Of a stretch of DNA of 64,000 bases, positions 37,310 to 50,472 are shown in pieces. Location of the stretch: NCBI GenBank assembly GCA_026419785.1, contig JAODTK010005825.1, positions 1-64,000 on the forward strand, read 5' to 3'. The first letter of the stretch is position 1; each line of letters starts with the position of its first letter. A model generated the notes under the pieces. That model saw only the letters and a list, made by a program, of their open reading frames with translations. It was not told the origin of the DNA and did not search any database. This stretch comes from Sclerodactyla briareus. Lineage: Eukaryota; Echinodermata; Holothuroidea; Dendrochirotida; Sclerodactylidae. Both the position numbers and the translations under genes were made by a program.

Positions 37310-38060
37310 AATTCTCTAACACAATGTTCCGGTTAACACGAAACTTTGCACACCTTTTCGCCCTTGCAAACTCTTGGATGAGTTCGAAGTGGGCGTTTAG
37401 TGCACCACTCTGGCATCAGCCATCTTGTTTTCAAACGGAACTAATTGATAGTGGTTGTAAATAACTCCCTCAGTGTCTTGTCAGATCCATATGAACTTGG
37501 CACACATGATTTGTCTGATGAAAATCTTGATGGGTAAAAAAGTGGGCGTCGCCCGATGCTCATGATGCAGCCATTTTTTGGATTTTTTGCGAACTGCCTT
37601 TTCGCTGACTAGTGCGTTTTGAAGCGTGGCGATCGATTCAAAGACCACGTCCATTATCAGGCCCATACAACCCCACCCGGGGCCCATGGAATTTTTGCCG
37701 AAATTCATTTTTCTGCGATATTGACGGTGTTTTTTTCTAAAACTTTTGCTCCAATGAGATCGCCTAATGAAAGTATTTCATAGCTGAAGAACAGCGGGCA
37801 TCGTCGACTGGTCTGACATTGGCCATTTTGGATTTTTTTTTGGCGAAACTTGAGTTTTCCGCTTATTTGCGTGTTCGAAGCAATGGCTATAATTTTGAAG
37901 AACAAACTTTTGTTTTAGGCCATCATCAACCCCCGGCGGCCATTTTTCAATGTTTGGCAGATTTGAAGTTTGCACATTTCGGAGCATGGTGTGTGCATTC
38001 AAGGAACCAACCTCCCCCTACAGGTATCTGGTTCCATAAATCCCCTTCTGAAAAAAAAAC
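37310..38060 (+). repeat. Diverged tandem repeat (about 260-bp period)
   Basis: The segments at about 37565-37690 and 37825-37945 share, in order, 'gccattttggattttttt', 'gcgaaact', 'ttttcgct', 'gcgtgttcgaagc..tggc', 'atcaggcc' and 'ccccggggcccat/cccccggcggccat'. A third, weaker copy lies at 37320-37450. No coding frame is recognised. Confidence 0.45.
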
Positions 38061-38739
38061 CGGCTAATAATGCACCCTCTGATTGATATCGAAAGTGGGG
38101 CTACAACGTTGGCGTTTTAACCCGCCAGGCGTGTCTCTTTCGGTGCAACGTGGCTAGTTCCACTTATAATGTCATGCGTACAGAAAAATATCAAGCTGGG
38201 TCCACTCCATTGAATTTGTACTGAAAGGAAAAGGAACGTTTTGGGCACGCGCGTGAACGCGCCTAGCAGCGGGGGCTTATGATCCCGGCACCTCGGCCCT
38301 AGCCTACTAATTTTTTTACCACGGTCGACCACCAAACTTTCACATCGCAGCAGTTAACGTCAACGAGAATTTTCCATTGACTCTATGATTAAGGACTGAA
38401 TTTATATTTCGCCATCTTCCATAAAATGATACTGCAATACATTTGGCGCATCGATTCTTTGAATGATCGCACGAGATTGATTAGGTATGGGTGAATAAAA
38501 CGATTATACATGAAGCAAAGATTTGGTGGCATTTACGGTAAATTTTTTAGAGCGTGCCTTGCTTCGGTTTTCTGGCTACAAATTCACAGTTACGTTAAGG
38601 GCAATCCTATGTATTCACCTGCTTGGAGGTATCACTTGCCCATTCGCAACCATTAGCATTAGGTCAGAGCTTGCCCGGCAGTATTTTTCAGTTGCCCCGG
38701 GCAATCGTCAATGTCGAGCCGTGCCTTTTCACACCCGCT

Positions 38740-38905
38740 AGCTGTACAGAGCTTTTGGGGCATCTAGAACATAGCCAACGTAGCTACAAGAGAGAGGTTA
38801 CCTCAGACTTTGACTTTTTACACTCGCTGGCCGTACAAAGAATAGGGGCGTCGAGAACGTATAGTGGCGTCTTAGCACTTTTTAGCTGCACAGAGTATTA
38901 GGGGT
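38740..38905. repeat. Family E array, second block
   Basis: 'gtacagagcttttggggcat', 'ctacaagagagaggttacct' and 'cactcgctggccgtacaaag' reproduce the family E unit seen at 34540-34960. About two units are present. Confidence 0.5.
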
Positions 38906-39164
38906 CTGTGCCAGAGAGCGATTTATCGTCATCTTTTACGAGAGTAGTCCTGTCACAGTGCTGAAAGCATTGCTTTTCATTGGGGCCCTCAACAGTCGAA
39001 AAACTACAAATTTACAACACCAATGACATATCTGTCACTTTCCACAAAGAGTCAAGGTGAGCTAGACAATAGTTTCAAATCCTGATTATATTTTACAAAT
39101 ATAAGAAAATGAATTTTGGAAAAATTAACCTGACTGTACTTGTAAGTGTAACGCACGGGACTGA

Positions 39165-39472
39165 CAATCTTAAGGACCTGCGGCTGATACTAAATTGTTT
39201 TAGAGGGGTACTCGCGAGTTGCAGGGTATTCTGTAAATTGCTCCCGGGTATACATTATGCAATTATACACATGATTTGTTAATTGGCCTAAGGCTAAACG
39301 TTCTGCATCATGCCTAGGGCTGTAACTGTGGTGTACCCAACGACGAACAATATTAAGGACCTGCTGCTGATACTAAATTGTTTTAGAGGGGTACTCGTGA
39401 GTTGCAGGGTATTCTGTAAATTGCTCCCGGGTATACATTATGCAATTATACACATGATTTGTTACTTGGCCT
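39165..39472 (+). repeat. Recent tandem duplication, 182-bp period
   Basis: About 125 bases starting 'ttaaggacctgcggctgata' (39171) recur almost exactly from 39353 ('ttaaggacctgctgctgata'), including 'tagaggggtactcg.gagttg' and 'tgcaattatacacatgattt'. Only a handful of differences are seen, so the duplication is young or kept similar. A roughly 57-base spacer separates the copies. Confidence 0.8.
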
Positions 39473-39538
39473 CAAGGGCGAAACGGGCGCTTCGGCCTAT
39501 TGTAAGTGCACACTGCACAGTAATAAAAACTCCCTAAC

Positions 39539-39937
39539 CAGTATTCAACCCCCTTGCAGTAATTTGATATTTAATAAGAAATAGAGCAACATTTCCATAT
39601 AAAATTTGTGGAGATTGTTTAGAAACCTTTTAGAAATGACTAAACTGAGGCCTACATTCAGGTTATATTTTAGGAATAAATTCTATATCATTATTTTGAA
39701 GGCAATTTGTGCAATCATTTGAGTCATTTTGTCAGAAAAGTGTATTATTAAAAACCTTTTAGGCATGAGGGAAAATGTTATAAGTTCAAAGTTTTGTTTT
39801 ATCCCATCCATTTGTAGTTTGGTTGGGGCATAATGGGAAAAATAGTATAAAAGAAGGCTAAAATACGATTACCAATAACATTTGACATGTTTACAAACAA
39901 ATGGATGTTTTTTTTTTTTATAGGGGGTTGAATCCTG
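39539..39937. mobile_element. Inverted-repeat element with CCAGTATTCAACCCCC ends
   Basis: Left end CCAGTATTCAACCCCCT, right end AGGGGGTTGAATCCTGG (reverse complement with one mismatch). The 399-base AT-rich interior has no coding capacity. The neighbouring element at 39957-41134 has the same terminal sequence, so both belong to one family or formed a nested pair. Confidence 0.5.
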
Positions 39938-39956
39938 GGCACCCAATGTAAATTCG

Positions 39957-41134
39957 CTGTCCGGTATTCACCCCCCTAGTATAAGATATTGATAAGAAGT
40001 CCAGGAACTGCATTAGAAATATAATATTTTGGTTAGTTTACAAAGACTAAGAGATGTTTCCAAAAGATTATAAACAAAATCAAAGGAATATTTTAACTTG
40101 TATGGAAAATAAGTAAAAAATAGGGAAAAATGTGCCAAAATTTGGTCGAGTGTCCAGGGCCAATATACTACAGCAAAGGCACTCCCAAACTACTCCCACA
40201 TTTGGAATAGGCTGCCAGCCTTACCACCAAATACCAATCAATCGGGTCAATTTAACATTAGGCCTGTACTTAGCTAACGCTAGGAAACTCAACTTCGTCG
40301 GAAATCGTCTTGCGTAAAGCTTACCATAACTATGTCACTGAATCTTAGTAAATTTCTACTACATAATTACCTCATTCAGAATACTGAAATAACAAAGCAA
40401 AGTAAAAGAGACAGATTAACTTCAAAATCGGGAAGAATCTTCTCTACTATGGTAAACATTTCTGAACGAGCTGCAGTCTGCGAAATGTGTGTAGTTCTTG
40501 ACAAACAGTCATTTCATCTCTAAATAGCTCCAACAGCGCGAGTCGCTGAAAAATCCTCATGCATATTCAGCAAATGGGCCAACGTCACGATCAGCAATCT
40601 TTCGTAATTGGTTCCCGAATAAAACTGGTGGGCGGGGGCAATAAACTGCACACATAAGTGACAGGTAAACAGTCGACATGGATAATTTACGACTGTTGAT
40701 GAACTAGTCATTGCGGATATTCTCTTCAAGAAGCGATAGTCATGCATCGGCCGTGGACAAATTTCGTCATTTTAGTTACATCTGGTATTTAATTTTCTTG
40801 GATTGTAGTATTATGAATGAGGTAATTAAGTAGTAGAAATTTACTAGGATTAGGTGACATAGCTTATGGTAAGCTTTACGCAAGACGATTCCCGACGAAG
40901 TTGAGTTCCCTATCATTATCTAAGTACAGGCCTAATGTTAAATTTGACCCTATTGATTAGTATATGGCGGCTGCCTATACCATTAAAAATAGGGGGGAAA
41001 AATTATAATTAACTGTGATGAACATGAAATTATTGAACACCCCTTGAAATTATGTGTCCCATATCAAACGCCTTGAAATAAGCACTTTCTTCAAAAAATA
41101 TAATGAAAATTAGTTAGAGGGTTGAATACTGGTC
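39957..41134. mobile_element. Foldback-type element with long internal inverted arms
   Basis: The termini read 'ccggtattcaccccc' and 'gggttgaatactgg'. Inside, about 40200-40340 ('ggctgccagccttacc', 'attaggcctgtacttagcta', 'cgtcttgcgtaaagcttacc') is repeated inverted at about 40850-40985 ('ggtaagctttacgcaagacg', 'ctaagtacaggcctaatgtt', 'ggcggctgcctatacc'). The arms of about 140 bases are roughly 85-90 percent identical by eye. The interior between the arms holds no recognised transposase. Confidence 0.6.
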
Positions 41135-41141
41135 ATGTGAC

Positions 41142-42281
41142 TAGTGTTCAAACGATTATCGGTATCGGAATCGAATCGGCCCGATATGGCATAATCGGTA
41201 TCGGAATCGTAAATTGCTCATCTAGTTACGATCACGAGATACCGATTACCCATAGCACATGGGCCACAGAAATTTCAACATTTTCCGCTCGAAATTGGAA
41301 CCTATGTACCATAAACACACTTCAAAATACCACACCGGTTGAAGCAAAAATGTCTTGCAATTTCCACATGGGCAGGGCTCCCCCCCCCCCTCTCCAAAAC
41401 CCGCCCTCCCCGAAAATAAAATAAAACTCACAAAACGATCGTTCATTCAGCCATAACATAACTAGGTTATATGCTGTGCATCGCACTATACACTGCACAT
41501 ATAACATGAGACACTCAAACTACGAATGGCATATGCTACCACATAACCATTGTCTCGATTTGGAATGGTTACCGAAGCAAGACAAAAACGGCCTGGCTTT
41601 GAATGTGAATGTGCTAAAATCTTGCGAAAACTAATAATTATCAGCGTTGTACCCAGTGAGAAATTGATGAATTAAACCATTCTTTCATTCATGGCATTGA
41701 GTAGCGTAGGTCTACGCGAGTCACAGCAACATTTTGGTGAATCGGCGACGGCTACCGCTGGAGTGTTTCGATCTTAACCACAGGGCCAATGCGAAAACTC
41801 CATTGACGTTCAGTGTGTGTGGAGAGATGATCGAACGTTGATGTTACCGCACTACAATTGTGTACACACATAAACACTGTTGTTGTGTACAGTGTATGCA
41901 CGGAGAGTATTTCCAGGCTTCTCGTGCAGCGGGCCGCGCGTATCAACTTCATGATATTCACGAGAGTATCGCAGCTTCCGAATCCATTTCAAAAGCTGTC
42001 GTATATTATTTTGTTTCCTTCACCGGGAGCCAAACATATACATGCAATGAAAAGATGGAATCTGAGAGTATTGACTTGGAACTAAAGCTGAATTATGACT
42101 ACCCCTGTAGGCCTATTGATGGGATTTAACTCATGGAAGTTGCCCTACGTAATGGTTGCAATGAATTTGAACGTGTAATGTGCCGATGAATAATCGGAAT
42201 CGTATCGGAATCGGACCGATTATGGAAAAAATAATCGGTAATCGGTAACATCCGATAATTGGCATAATCGTTTGAACACTA
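41142..42281. mobile_element. hAT-like non-autonomous transposon
   Basis: The inverted termini TAGTGTTCAAACGATTAT (41142-41159) and its complement ending at 42281 match for 18 bases. Next to them are 'cggtatcggaatcg'-type subterminal repeats at both ends. The flanks CATGTGAC (left) and CAGTGACC (right) look like an 8-bp target duplication with one indel, as expected for hAT. Frames of up to 90 codons inside show no transposase motif. Confidence 0.65.
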
Positions 42282-42289
42282 CAGTGACC

Positions 42290-44080
42290 ACCATGTTTTC
42301 GAAGTAACGATACTCAAAAAATGAAATGAGAATCACAATTTTTTCGTGGATAACATGTTGCTTATAAATGTCCAAGAAGGTGCATGATAAAGATCAATCT
42401 TAGTTTCCTGGTTACAGTAGTTTGTAAAAAGTGCCTTAAAATTGGGTTTGAATAATGTGCACCTTACCGGCCTGTCACGTATCAGAAGAAATTTTACTTT
42501 AGCACATTCCCATTGAAGGTGACGAATCCGTCACCTCATGACTCCAACTTCTCTCTCGGATTTACACAGCCTCTATAACCTTCAAATCATCATTCAAGAG
42601 CATTCCAATCGACTACAATGTTAAAATTTCATTAGTATTGAAATGATACTAGTAAGCCCAATTTGGACTGTACTACTTGGGGAAAATCATCACCTGTTTT
42701 TTCCCAGCCGTCTTGTTTTGAAACTAGTTTTGTTAACAGAAGGGTTGCCACTCATCGCTCATTTGCGAACCTATCATATATTGTTTAGGACACATGCAAT
42801 GCATTACTATAGAAAAATCTGCCTGATTAATTCATCACTTAAGAGTGGAACCACGAACAACAAAACTGTGAAGGTCTTGATCAACTTGTATCGTGGAATT
42901 CTGAAGAGATTCACATACTGAATCTGGGCAGATTTTGGTAATTCTCACTTGCCAGAGACCAATATAGGGAATGAATGAGTTTCCAAACCATTTTCTCAAC
43001 TACAATAAATGGTTTTGGGTTTATAATTGAGATGAAGCTGTCAGGAACTGAAGTTGAAACAGAAAAGTTGGCCGAGCAGCGCTAGCCTAAATAACAGACT
43101 AGGCCTCGAGTTGTGAACGCAGGCTTTAGTACAGGTACTAAAGCCAGCGAGCGCAGGCTACCCTGGCCTAGCCTAGGTGAATTAGCCGACGTAACGTTTT
43201 ACGTTAGTCCCTAATCCCATGGGCTATTATAATTATAGGTACTCCTGCAGTTTGCGAGCCTAACGATGTAGCTGGGCTAGAAAACGTATCTGTCCACTTT
43301 TTGCGAACAGTCGAGGTGAGTTAGACACTAGGTTCAAATTCCAATTAATTGACGGTGAGAAGATGCATTTCGGAACAAATGAACCAACATACCCTGTTCC
43401 ATTCCGCCGAAAAAGAATATGTCCTCAAGTTCGCACCCAGTCGACGCCGACTAACCATCTCGCGATATGAGAGCTTGGCTATTTTTTTCTTGATCATCAA
43501 AATGGAATATTATATATCTGTTCGGAAATGACGAGATATTTACGTACGGGTCAGAATCCAAAGTCAGCATATACGAATTCATGAAGATATTTTTGTTATT
43601 GTTAATGGAGGGACAATTGGGCTGAATAGAACACTGCTACGCGAATGTAATAAATCTCAGTTTTTGTGACGTTCATCAGTTGTTCTCTCTACCACTACAA
43701 GAAAAATATAGTGTAGGAGATCTGCAGACTTTTAGTTTCAGAAGAGATAGTTGTTAGTTGGTCTTCATTCCGTTCGTGAAACAATGATGTTAAAAAATCA
43801 GATTATCAGAAACAACGTTTCTGGCATAATCTGGATAACAATATCAAAAATACGTTTGGCAAAAAGGATTAAAAATGGAAGTAGAACATACTGAGAAGCT
43901 CCATAGAAAGGTGTCTTTCAAAATATACTACAAAACCTAAAATATCAAAACAAAAATCGCTTCAAGTCGACGGTAACGATATCAGCGACGGCATGTGGAC
44001 TGACATCTATCGTAGATATCGTTTTCGATTTGGAACGATATCGTTGAAACGCTGCAAGAGTCGGGTTCATCAGAAACTAT
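42290..44080. other. Stretch without recognised genes
   Basis: A perfect 11-bp hairpin (GGCTTTAGTAC, AG, GTACTAAAGCC) lies at 43122-43145. The segment around 43285-43350 resembles 39030-39085 ('gacatatctgtcactttcca', '.agtc.aggtgag.tagaca'), a small dispersed repeat. No exon is recognised. Confidence 0.4.
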
Positions 44081-44089
44081 AGCATGTGC

Positions 44090-44775
44090 ATGCGGAAAAA
44101 CCGCGACGTGTATATCCGGGAGTAATATTCGCCAAAACTCTCTACTTTGGGGACCTCGTTATAGAGAAGCACATTAAATTATTATGTCTATTGGACCTCC
44201 TTTGATAAGGCTTCGAAATTAATATGTCCTAACGGTGTTTCAGGAGCAACTGGACATTCTTTTTGGTTCAAATACAACAAAGTTTGAAAAATCGCATGAC
44301 TTATGCTAATTGACCTCCTGTGACCTTGAAATGACCTTCATGTCATTTAGGGACCAACAACAGTCCACATCACCAAGTTTTCGTTCAATCTGACCGAAAT
44401 TAGAAAATTTGCGAAAAACCGCAAATTTGACCGCTGTGACCCGGAAATCACCGTCAAGTTTCTCAGGACTAAGTTTTGTCCCCACCCTTCAAGTTTCGTT
44501 TATGCCGATGAACTCAGTATTTTCGTGTAAAACCTGCAAAATGGAGGTCAGCAAACATGCATAAATGCCCACTTTCGAACTCATCTCCGAAATTTTACTA
44601 CGGCGGACATGGATACCAGGTTTTCAAGATCAATCGAGAAAGCGTTACGAGTTATTGCGGCGCTAACTGCCTAAAGTATCCTTCCCGGCTGCGGCGAACC
44701 TGTGACTGCGGGCGGCTACACACGCAAGACCATGCTATCTCCGACACTACTCGTGTCGCGGGATATAATTATGTG
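44090..44775 (+). repeat. Dispersed repeat family C, copy 2
   Basis: The body has 'ttgacctcctgtgaccttga', 'aatgaccttcatgtca', 'acatcaccaagttttcg' and 'gcaaatttgaccgctgtgac'. The right end has a CGACAC-TACTC-GTGTCG hairpin at 44742-44758, followed by 'cgggatataatta'. It matches copy 1 at its right end. Family B copy 2 starts about 50 bases further on. Confidence 0.55.
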
Positions 44776-44829
44776 ACCATGTTCAAGATCATGAGACCAA
44801 GAAGTCCGTTTCAAACAATAGCCTAATTG

Positions 44830-45570
44830 TACCGCGGCTTGTAACAACTTTCGAACCTTGATCTTCATTGGCCCAAGATGTTCCGAAAGTCGATAAACAT
44901 TTGGTGGGCCCCAGGGCCAACCCTCGGGCCCTTGGGTCCTAAATCCCCCCTGTGCAAACCCTGAATGTACAACTATCAGACCATCATCAATGACCGCCGG
45001 AAACATCAGCACGTGAAATAGAATTGTAGGAGATACAGGATTTGGCAGTATTCCATATATGGGCCCTGAGCCCAACATTCCGCGAACACCCCATAGCCCC
45101 CACCCCAATGACCATTACATGTAACTTTGAAGGAAACCAATAAAAGCTTGTGGGGATGAGACTATGCATTTCATTTCAAGGCCATTTTTGAGTTTCATAA
45201 ATGGGCTCTCGGGCCCAAGTGGGGAACCGTGGACCAAAAATCCGAACCCCCGAAGTACGGTATATTTGTCCCTTATTAATGACCTTTGACCTTTACCTTC
45301 ACAAATTCCAACCATGTCCTATGGTCAGTAACATTGGTGTCCAAGTGTGGTAACATCCATGACTGTTTGGAGCCAAAAAGGCAGTGTTGACACACTGGAT
45401 AAGATAGATAGAGTGCCATGCAGATCCCAATAGCCTCAACCATCCTAACTGGCTTGAGCTAAAAATGTCACGCGAAGGGGGGGGGTGTGAGGATAGATCA
45501 TGAATAGAGTGACATGAAGATTCCAAAAGCTCAACCAGCATAGCTGGCTTGAGTAGAATTGTCACGCGCG
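44830..45570 (+). repeat. Dispersed repeat family B, copy 2
   Basis: It opens 'ccgcggcttgtaacaacttt' like copy 1 and continues through 'gggccccagggccaaccctc', 'gaccatcatcaatgaccg' and 'aagcttgtggggatgag'. It ends in a roughly 93-bp duplicated stretch whose second half holds a hairpin at 45528-45554 (AGCTCAACCAGC, ATA, GCTGGCTTGAG). Confidence 0.6.
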
Positions 45571-45599
45571 AGGATGGGGTGGGGGGGGGGGGGGGGTTG

Positions 45600-48440
45600 A
45601 GATCAGCGGGAAGTAGCTGTAGCTATGTCAGTGCTGGGGCAATCAAGTTTATGACTTCTGTCCCTCGACCCATATGTACAACAAGAAGAATGCTCGCTTG
45701 AATTCCGTTCTGAATCACCAGGTCATATATAATGTTTAAACAACTCAAATGTTTTATCTGACACGAAAGTAGGCGACATTTCCTCCTGTTCATTATGATA
45801 TCTAACGTATGCATTAACAAAACCTAGAAATACACCACCCTGCTATTTCGCTGACACTGTAATCCGACATATCCAGCAGCACCCATGATCAAACAAATGC
45901 ATAATGACCCAAATGTCAAGTTAGTGACTTCTGCTGCTGCGGTTATGTTTGTTTAACCGGTAGTGTTCAGACATATGAAGTGTCTTGTGCGTCATATGAT
46001 GATCCTTAACAAAAATGCCCAAAATTTACTCTGGAATTGTTCTAATTATCAATGAAGGAAGGGTTCTCCTTCAATCTCTAATCGTGTGCAAAGACCGGCT
46101 TTACCAGCTTGTTGGGTTTGCTCCAGGCGCGTACCGAGAGTTTGTCTTGGGGCAGGGGGGGGGGGTGTAGATTTGAGGTTGACGAACGAACCCAAGGTAA
46201 GTGCGCCTCATTAATGCATCCAATCACCAAATCATCACCCTCCCTATTTGCAAATAAGTACAATTTATGGGCTCCCAGACACCTGCTGCTGCAGTAATAT
46301 TGCTACATAACAGCTGCAACAACCTCACTAGAACTGCACGAAGATTGATCACCACTTGAGTCATTGGGGGGGGGGGGTTCTGACCCCCCGTGGGTACGTC
46401 ACTGGTTGCTCCTTCATTGACGTTGTCGATTTTCTGCAAGGGGACCAGTTGATCAACAATAAAAAACGAAAACACCCAAAACACTAACAATAACGTAAAC
46501 GGGTTTATGCGACGGGGTAGGTTTTACCACCTTTTGCGGGATCTGTAATTTTTTTTCATTTCACCTGGGTTGCGACCACTTGTTGAAAGTTGGGTGACGG
46601 TGCACACCGTGCATATACTATCACAGGAGCACCAGTGCGCGCAAATCGAAAAAGCGGCCTTACCTGTCCCAAACTTGTCCGGAATTCGAAATCATCACTG
46701 ATTTGCTGAATCTGTGACATCGTCGTCAATATCTGAGGTGTTGGGGGTGGAGGGGGGGGGGGGACATACGTGATTAGTACATCTAAGTCTAGCGCCACCA
46801 TCGGTTAGCGCGTAGCGTGAAGAAATTTTTCGTTCGACAGATCCCCTAGATTGCATGAATCGCTCCTTCCCCAGCCTATGGCAATGATCAACATCACTGA
46901 AATCTACAATAACTTTCCGAAAACTGATCAATGTTTATCCTTACAATTCTTCATCATGGCCTTCATTCCTTCCATACCTCAATTTTAAGAGGTATTCCGC
47001 TGCCCCCAACCCTGTCCAATTAGGTTAGAAGCTGCCCGTATCTTGGAAATTTGCTCGAACAATCGCTGTCTTGAAATTTGTCATTTTTCGTCGGGTCCTT
47101 TTGGTTGGGGGAAAATTCGAGCCAGTCATTAAGAAAATGTTTTTCATTTTTCAGATTCTCGTCCGTTCAAATTTTTTGTCCAAATCTTACATATCCTAGA
47201 ATTGTTTCGTCCCGTCACCGCGCCTTTTTTTTTTTAATGGATACTTGCCGATCAGAGGATCGAAACTACCAAATCCTCTATATACGTGGCCAAACGTCAA
47301 TCAACTTACCTCCATCTGATGTGCAAGACCCCTGCCCTATGTTTCTCGTTGCATATAACTTGCATCATGAAGCAGCACGTCAGGCTGTTATAAAACAATG
47401 AGGATTAGAAGTAGACTGAACTCTAGCCATTGGTTATGTGCAGTGCTAGGAAAATGCGAGTTGGAATCCAGCGTTGGTAAGCGGAAAACATGAATTTTGT
47501 CCCAAACCAAATTCTCCTTGTGGCCTTTACATATGTTCACCGCACGTATAGATGACACGTATGGCAGTCTTGAGAACAAGACGATCGCCAAAAAGTGTCT
47601 CGCCTGGTTGCGCGATCGGTGGTTTCATATTCACTAGTAACCATGGGCGTCAACAGGTGGGGGACGGGGGGGGGGGACATGTCCACATTTTCACACAGTG
47701 AAATTGGAAATGTGGCCATATCCCCCGCACTTTTGAGAGGGTGATGAAGCTCATGATTAGTCACTACACGAACAACCAACTAGTTCAGACCATCGTCATG
47801 TCAAACGAACATCACATATTTTCACATATGACATAAATATTTCTAAAATAATCTGACCAATAAGTTTGACTTTATACAAAAGTCCCTTAATTGTTTTTTT
47901 CTTCTTCATGGCCCCCATCTGCTCGCCATAAATAACCAAATTTGAATACAGTTTTATTCGCTCAGTCAACTCACTTCTTTGACCCAAAAATCCCAACTGA
48001 TGTTCTAAATCCTCTTAGTAGCCCGGGCTTCTTTGCCTTGGAAATAAAAAATTTCCTTCAGTATTCATTGCCTTTTATTTTTCAAGCAGCCAGGACATGC
48101 CACCCCCAACTGCCAGGCAGCAAAGAACAAACCCTCCCGCCTCCCCAGACACCAACAAACTATCCCCACGCAGCAGTCAGAAATATTTCTTGATAAAACC
48201 TCCACATTTGTCTATCTATCATTTGCCTATTTTGACATATAATTGATGTATTCAGTACATCAACACAGTCACAGACCATTTCCAAGTACCAGGCTTGATA
48301 ACACGACATAGTGTGATCGACAGATGATGGGCTATCTCGTGACCCCTGCAAGCCCCTATAAAGTATTGTGGGCTGTCAGTAGAGAAAAGGATGCTCTATC
48401 AGGACCTATGCAGTTTTGGCATTGTATGCACAAATAAGTG
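45600..48440. other. Stretch without recognised genes
   Basis: G tracts at 46147-46157, 46366-46377, 46752-46763 and 47664-47676. A minus-strand frame at 46695-46931 contains 'DHCHRLGK', faintly like retrotransposon ORF1 proteins, but no reverse transcriptase or further support is visible. Confidence 0.35.
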
Positions 48441-48963
48441 GAAATGGTGCAATCCAGGTCTACTCAACCTGATCGAATGGTTGGGTAAAAGAGGGTTTGC
48501 TTGTGGGCAGCTTATAACAGCAGTAATATGGTCACAGAAGCTATGGTTTCTCGTTCCTCCGTGCTTATTCTAACAGAAGCTATCAAATGATGGAATTCAA
48601 TCAAATGCATGAACATCAACACATCAGATCCAGAAAATGTTAACGGACCATACCTATGAGTTTGGCAAAATTCTGACCAAGTTGGAATTGGAATATGTTA
48701 TGCAAATTAGGCACATACATGACCTCTACTGACCCCGCTGTATCTTCAAAATGATCAGGATTAAAGGTGGACAACTACCAAGTGTTGTGGAAATCCAACT
48801 AAACTTTCAAAAATTGCATATAAAATATGCAAATTAGACACATTAAATGACCTCCAGTGACCCCGACTTCACTTTTAAATTTCTCGGGAACCATGTAGAC
48901 CACATCCACCAAGTTTCGTGAAAATCCGACAAACTTGAAAAATTCGCAAATTATGCAAATTAG

Positions 48964-50472
48964 CAGTGTTGGAGTCGATCAGTAGAGTCCAAGACCGAGT
49001 CCTCAACATTCGAGTTCGAGTCAAGTCCGAGTCCTTTTGTCAGAGTCCCCAGTAACACTCGGCATTTTACACAAAATATAAATAGGCATACAATTGGATT
49101 CAATAGCAATTTATTGCAGTTAGATTGCTGCATTCCCCGAGACTGTATATGGAATAAATAATGCACAATCAGCCCAATGCGAAATTCATATTGAAGTTAC
49201 TATTCAAGAGCTGGATGCTCATCATCAAGAAAGTTCATAGCAATGGCGATGTAATTGCGATGTAACAATGACAAAACTAAGCCGCAGCACACCGGCCCGA
49301 CCCGACCCCGACCCGACTGAGACCGGACCATTTTTTAGTTTGGTCCGAGTCGGGTCGGGACGGTGTGCGGCAAAATTTGTTCCGGACCAGACTCACTTCG
49401 GACTGGTTTTAACGAGTTTAACAAGTTTTGTAATATCAAACTTGTTTGAAATTGGTTTTGCAGTTTTGACCGAGTTTGGTATTGTCTCGGTCGAGTCGGG
49501 TTGGTGTGCGGCGTAACATCGAACCCGACCGCGACAAAACTGCAGCCAATAAGAACGCGTTTTACCAATCAGCTGAGCTTAACCGCATGTCAAGATGGCG
49601 GCGCCCGAGTGTCAGAAGAAGAAGGAAATTCACTTATGGAGTTATGGCAGACAGAGCCATGCCTGTAGGATGCCTTGGCAGCCCATCACACTCTCATCCT
49701 CACCTGTAATCCTTCACCAAATTTGGATAGGCGCCTTGCGCCCGGCGTTTCAGGATCCATTCTCTCGCAAATATTTTCTCTTTGGTCTCCTCCTCGAATT
49801 CATCGTCTAAACTTTAGGAATATTAGTGCTAAGCGCGCAGTTCTGTGAGATGCGCCATTTAATTTAGTACGAGTTTTGTGTGGGTTTTTGTACGTGAGAG
49901 TTTGATCGGTGTGCGGCTGACGCCAACCCGACTTAGAACCCGACCTAGACCCGACCTAACAATAACAAAAACCATTAAATTCGTCAAACCTTTGGTCCTG
50001 TTTCGGGTCGGGTCCGGGTCGGGTCGGGACGGTGTGCGGCGGGTCTTTAACAGAATAAATGACCTAAAGAATCCATATAACCCTACGTAGACTCTCCCCC
50101 TGCCTACCTATTATTTGGAGACCATAATAATTTTCCAGACACCAGTTAGGCATAGAGTATTTTCCACCATCTTTGCAGACCGTGAGGCAAGTGCTGCATG
50201 TTCCACTGTGCTGGTGCCTGGGACACATTTCCGCAGGCACAGCTTTGGACATTGGACAAAGCACATTATGTCCTATTTTTTTTAATATCATGTTAGTTTT
50301 GCATTTATTCTTCTCGTATTTCCAGATTTCTGCCAAGATTTTTTGAGCGGTCTTGAAACCTGGACTCGGACCGAGTCTCCGCGTCCCAGCAGCCGAGTCC
50401 GCGTCACTGAATCCTAGTCCAGTTCTCAAAGTCGGTCTCGAGACCGAACCGGACTCGAGTCCTCAACACTTG
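48964..50472. mobile_element. hAT-like transposon with exact 8-bp target duplication
   Basis: Both flanks carry CAAATTAG (48956-48963 and 50473-50480). The element starts CAGTGTTGGAGTC and ends CTCAACACTTG, i.e. CA(A)GTGTTG inverted ends typical of hAT. Both terminal regions are rich in 'gagtcc', 'ctcgagacc' and 'gagtccgagtc' motifs. No intact transposase frame remains. The minus-strand frame at 50064-50429 contains a Cys/His-bearing stretch (MCPRHQHSGTCSTC) that might be a remnant, but I cannot confirm it. A GC-rich inverted-repeat element sits inside. Confidence 0.75.
49281..50040. mobile_element. GC-rich inverted-repeat element nested in the hAT
   Basis: Repeats of 'gccgcacaccg.cccgacccg' and its complement 'cgggtcgggacggtgtgcgg' occur at 49281-49320, 49338-49371, 49495-49515, 49905-49960 and 50005-50040. 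The first two form a near-palindrome of about 90 bases. The outer pair (49281 and 50040) can serve as inverted termini. The interior includes 'aagatggcggcgcccgag'. No protein is recognised. Confidence 0.5.

Noticed and set aside
46695-46931. Possible LINE ORF1 remnant ('DHCHRLGK')
   Set aside because: Only eight residues look familiar, and no reverse transcriptase or endonuclease frame is found nearby.
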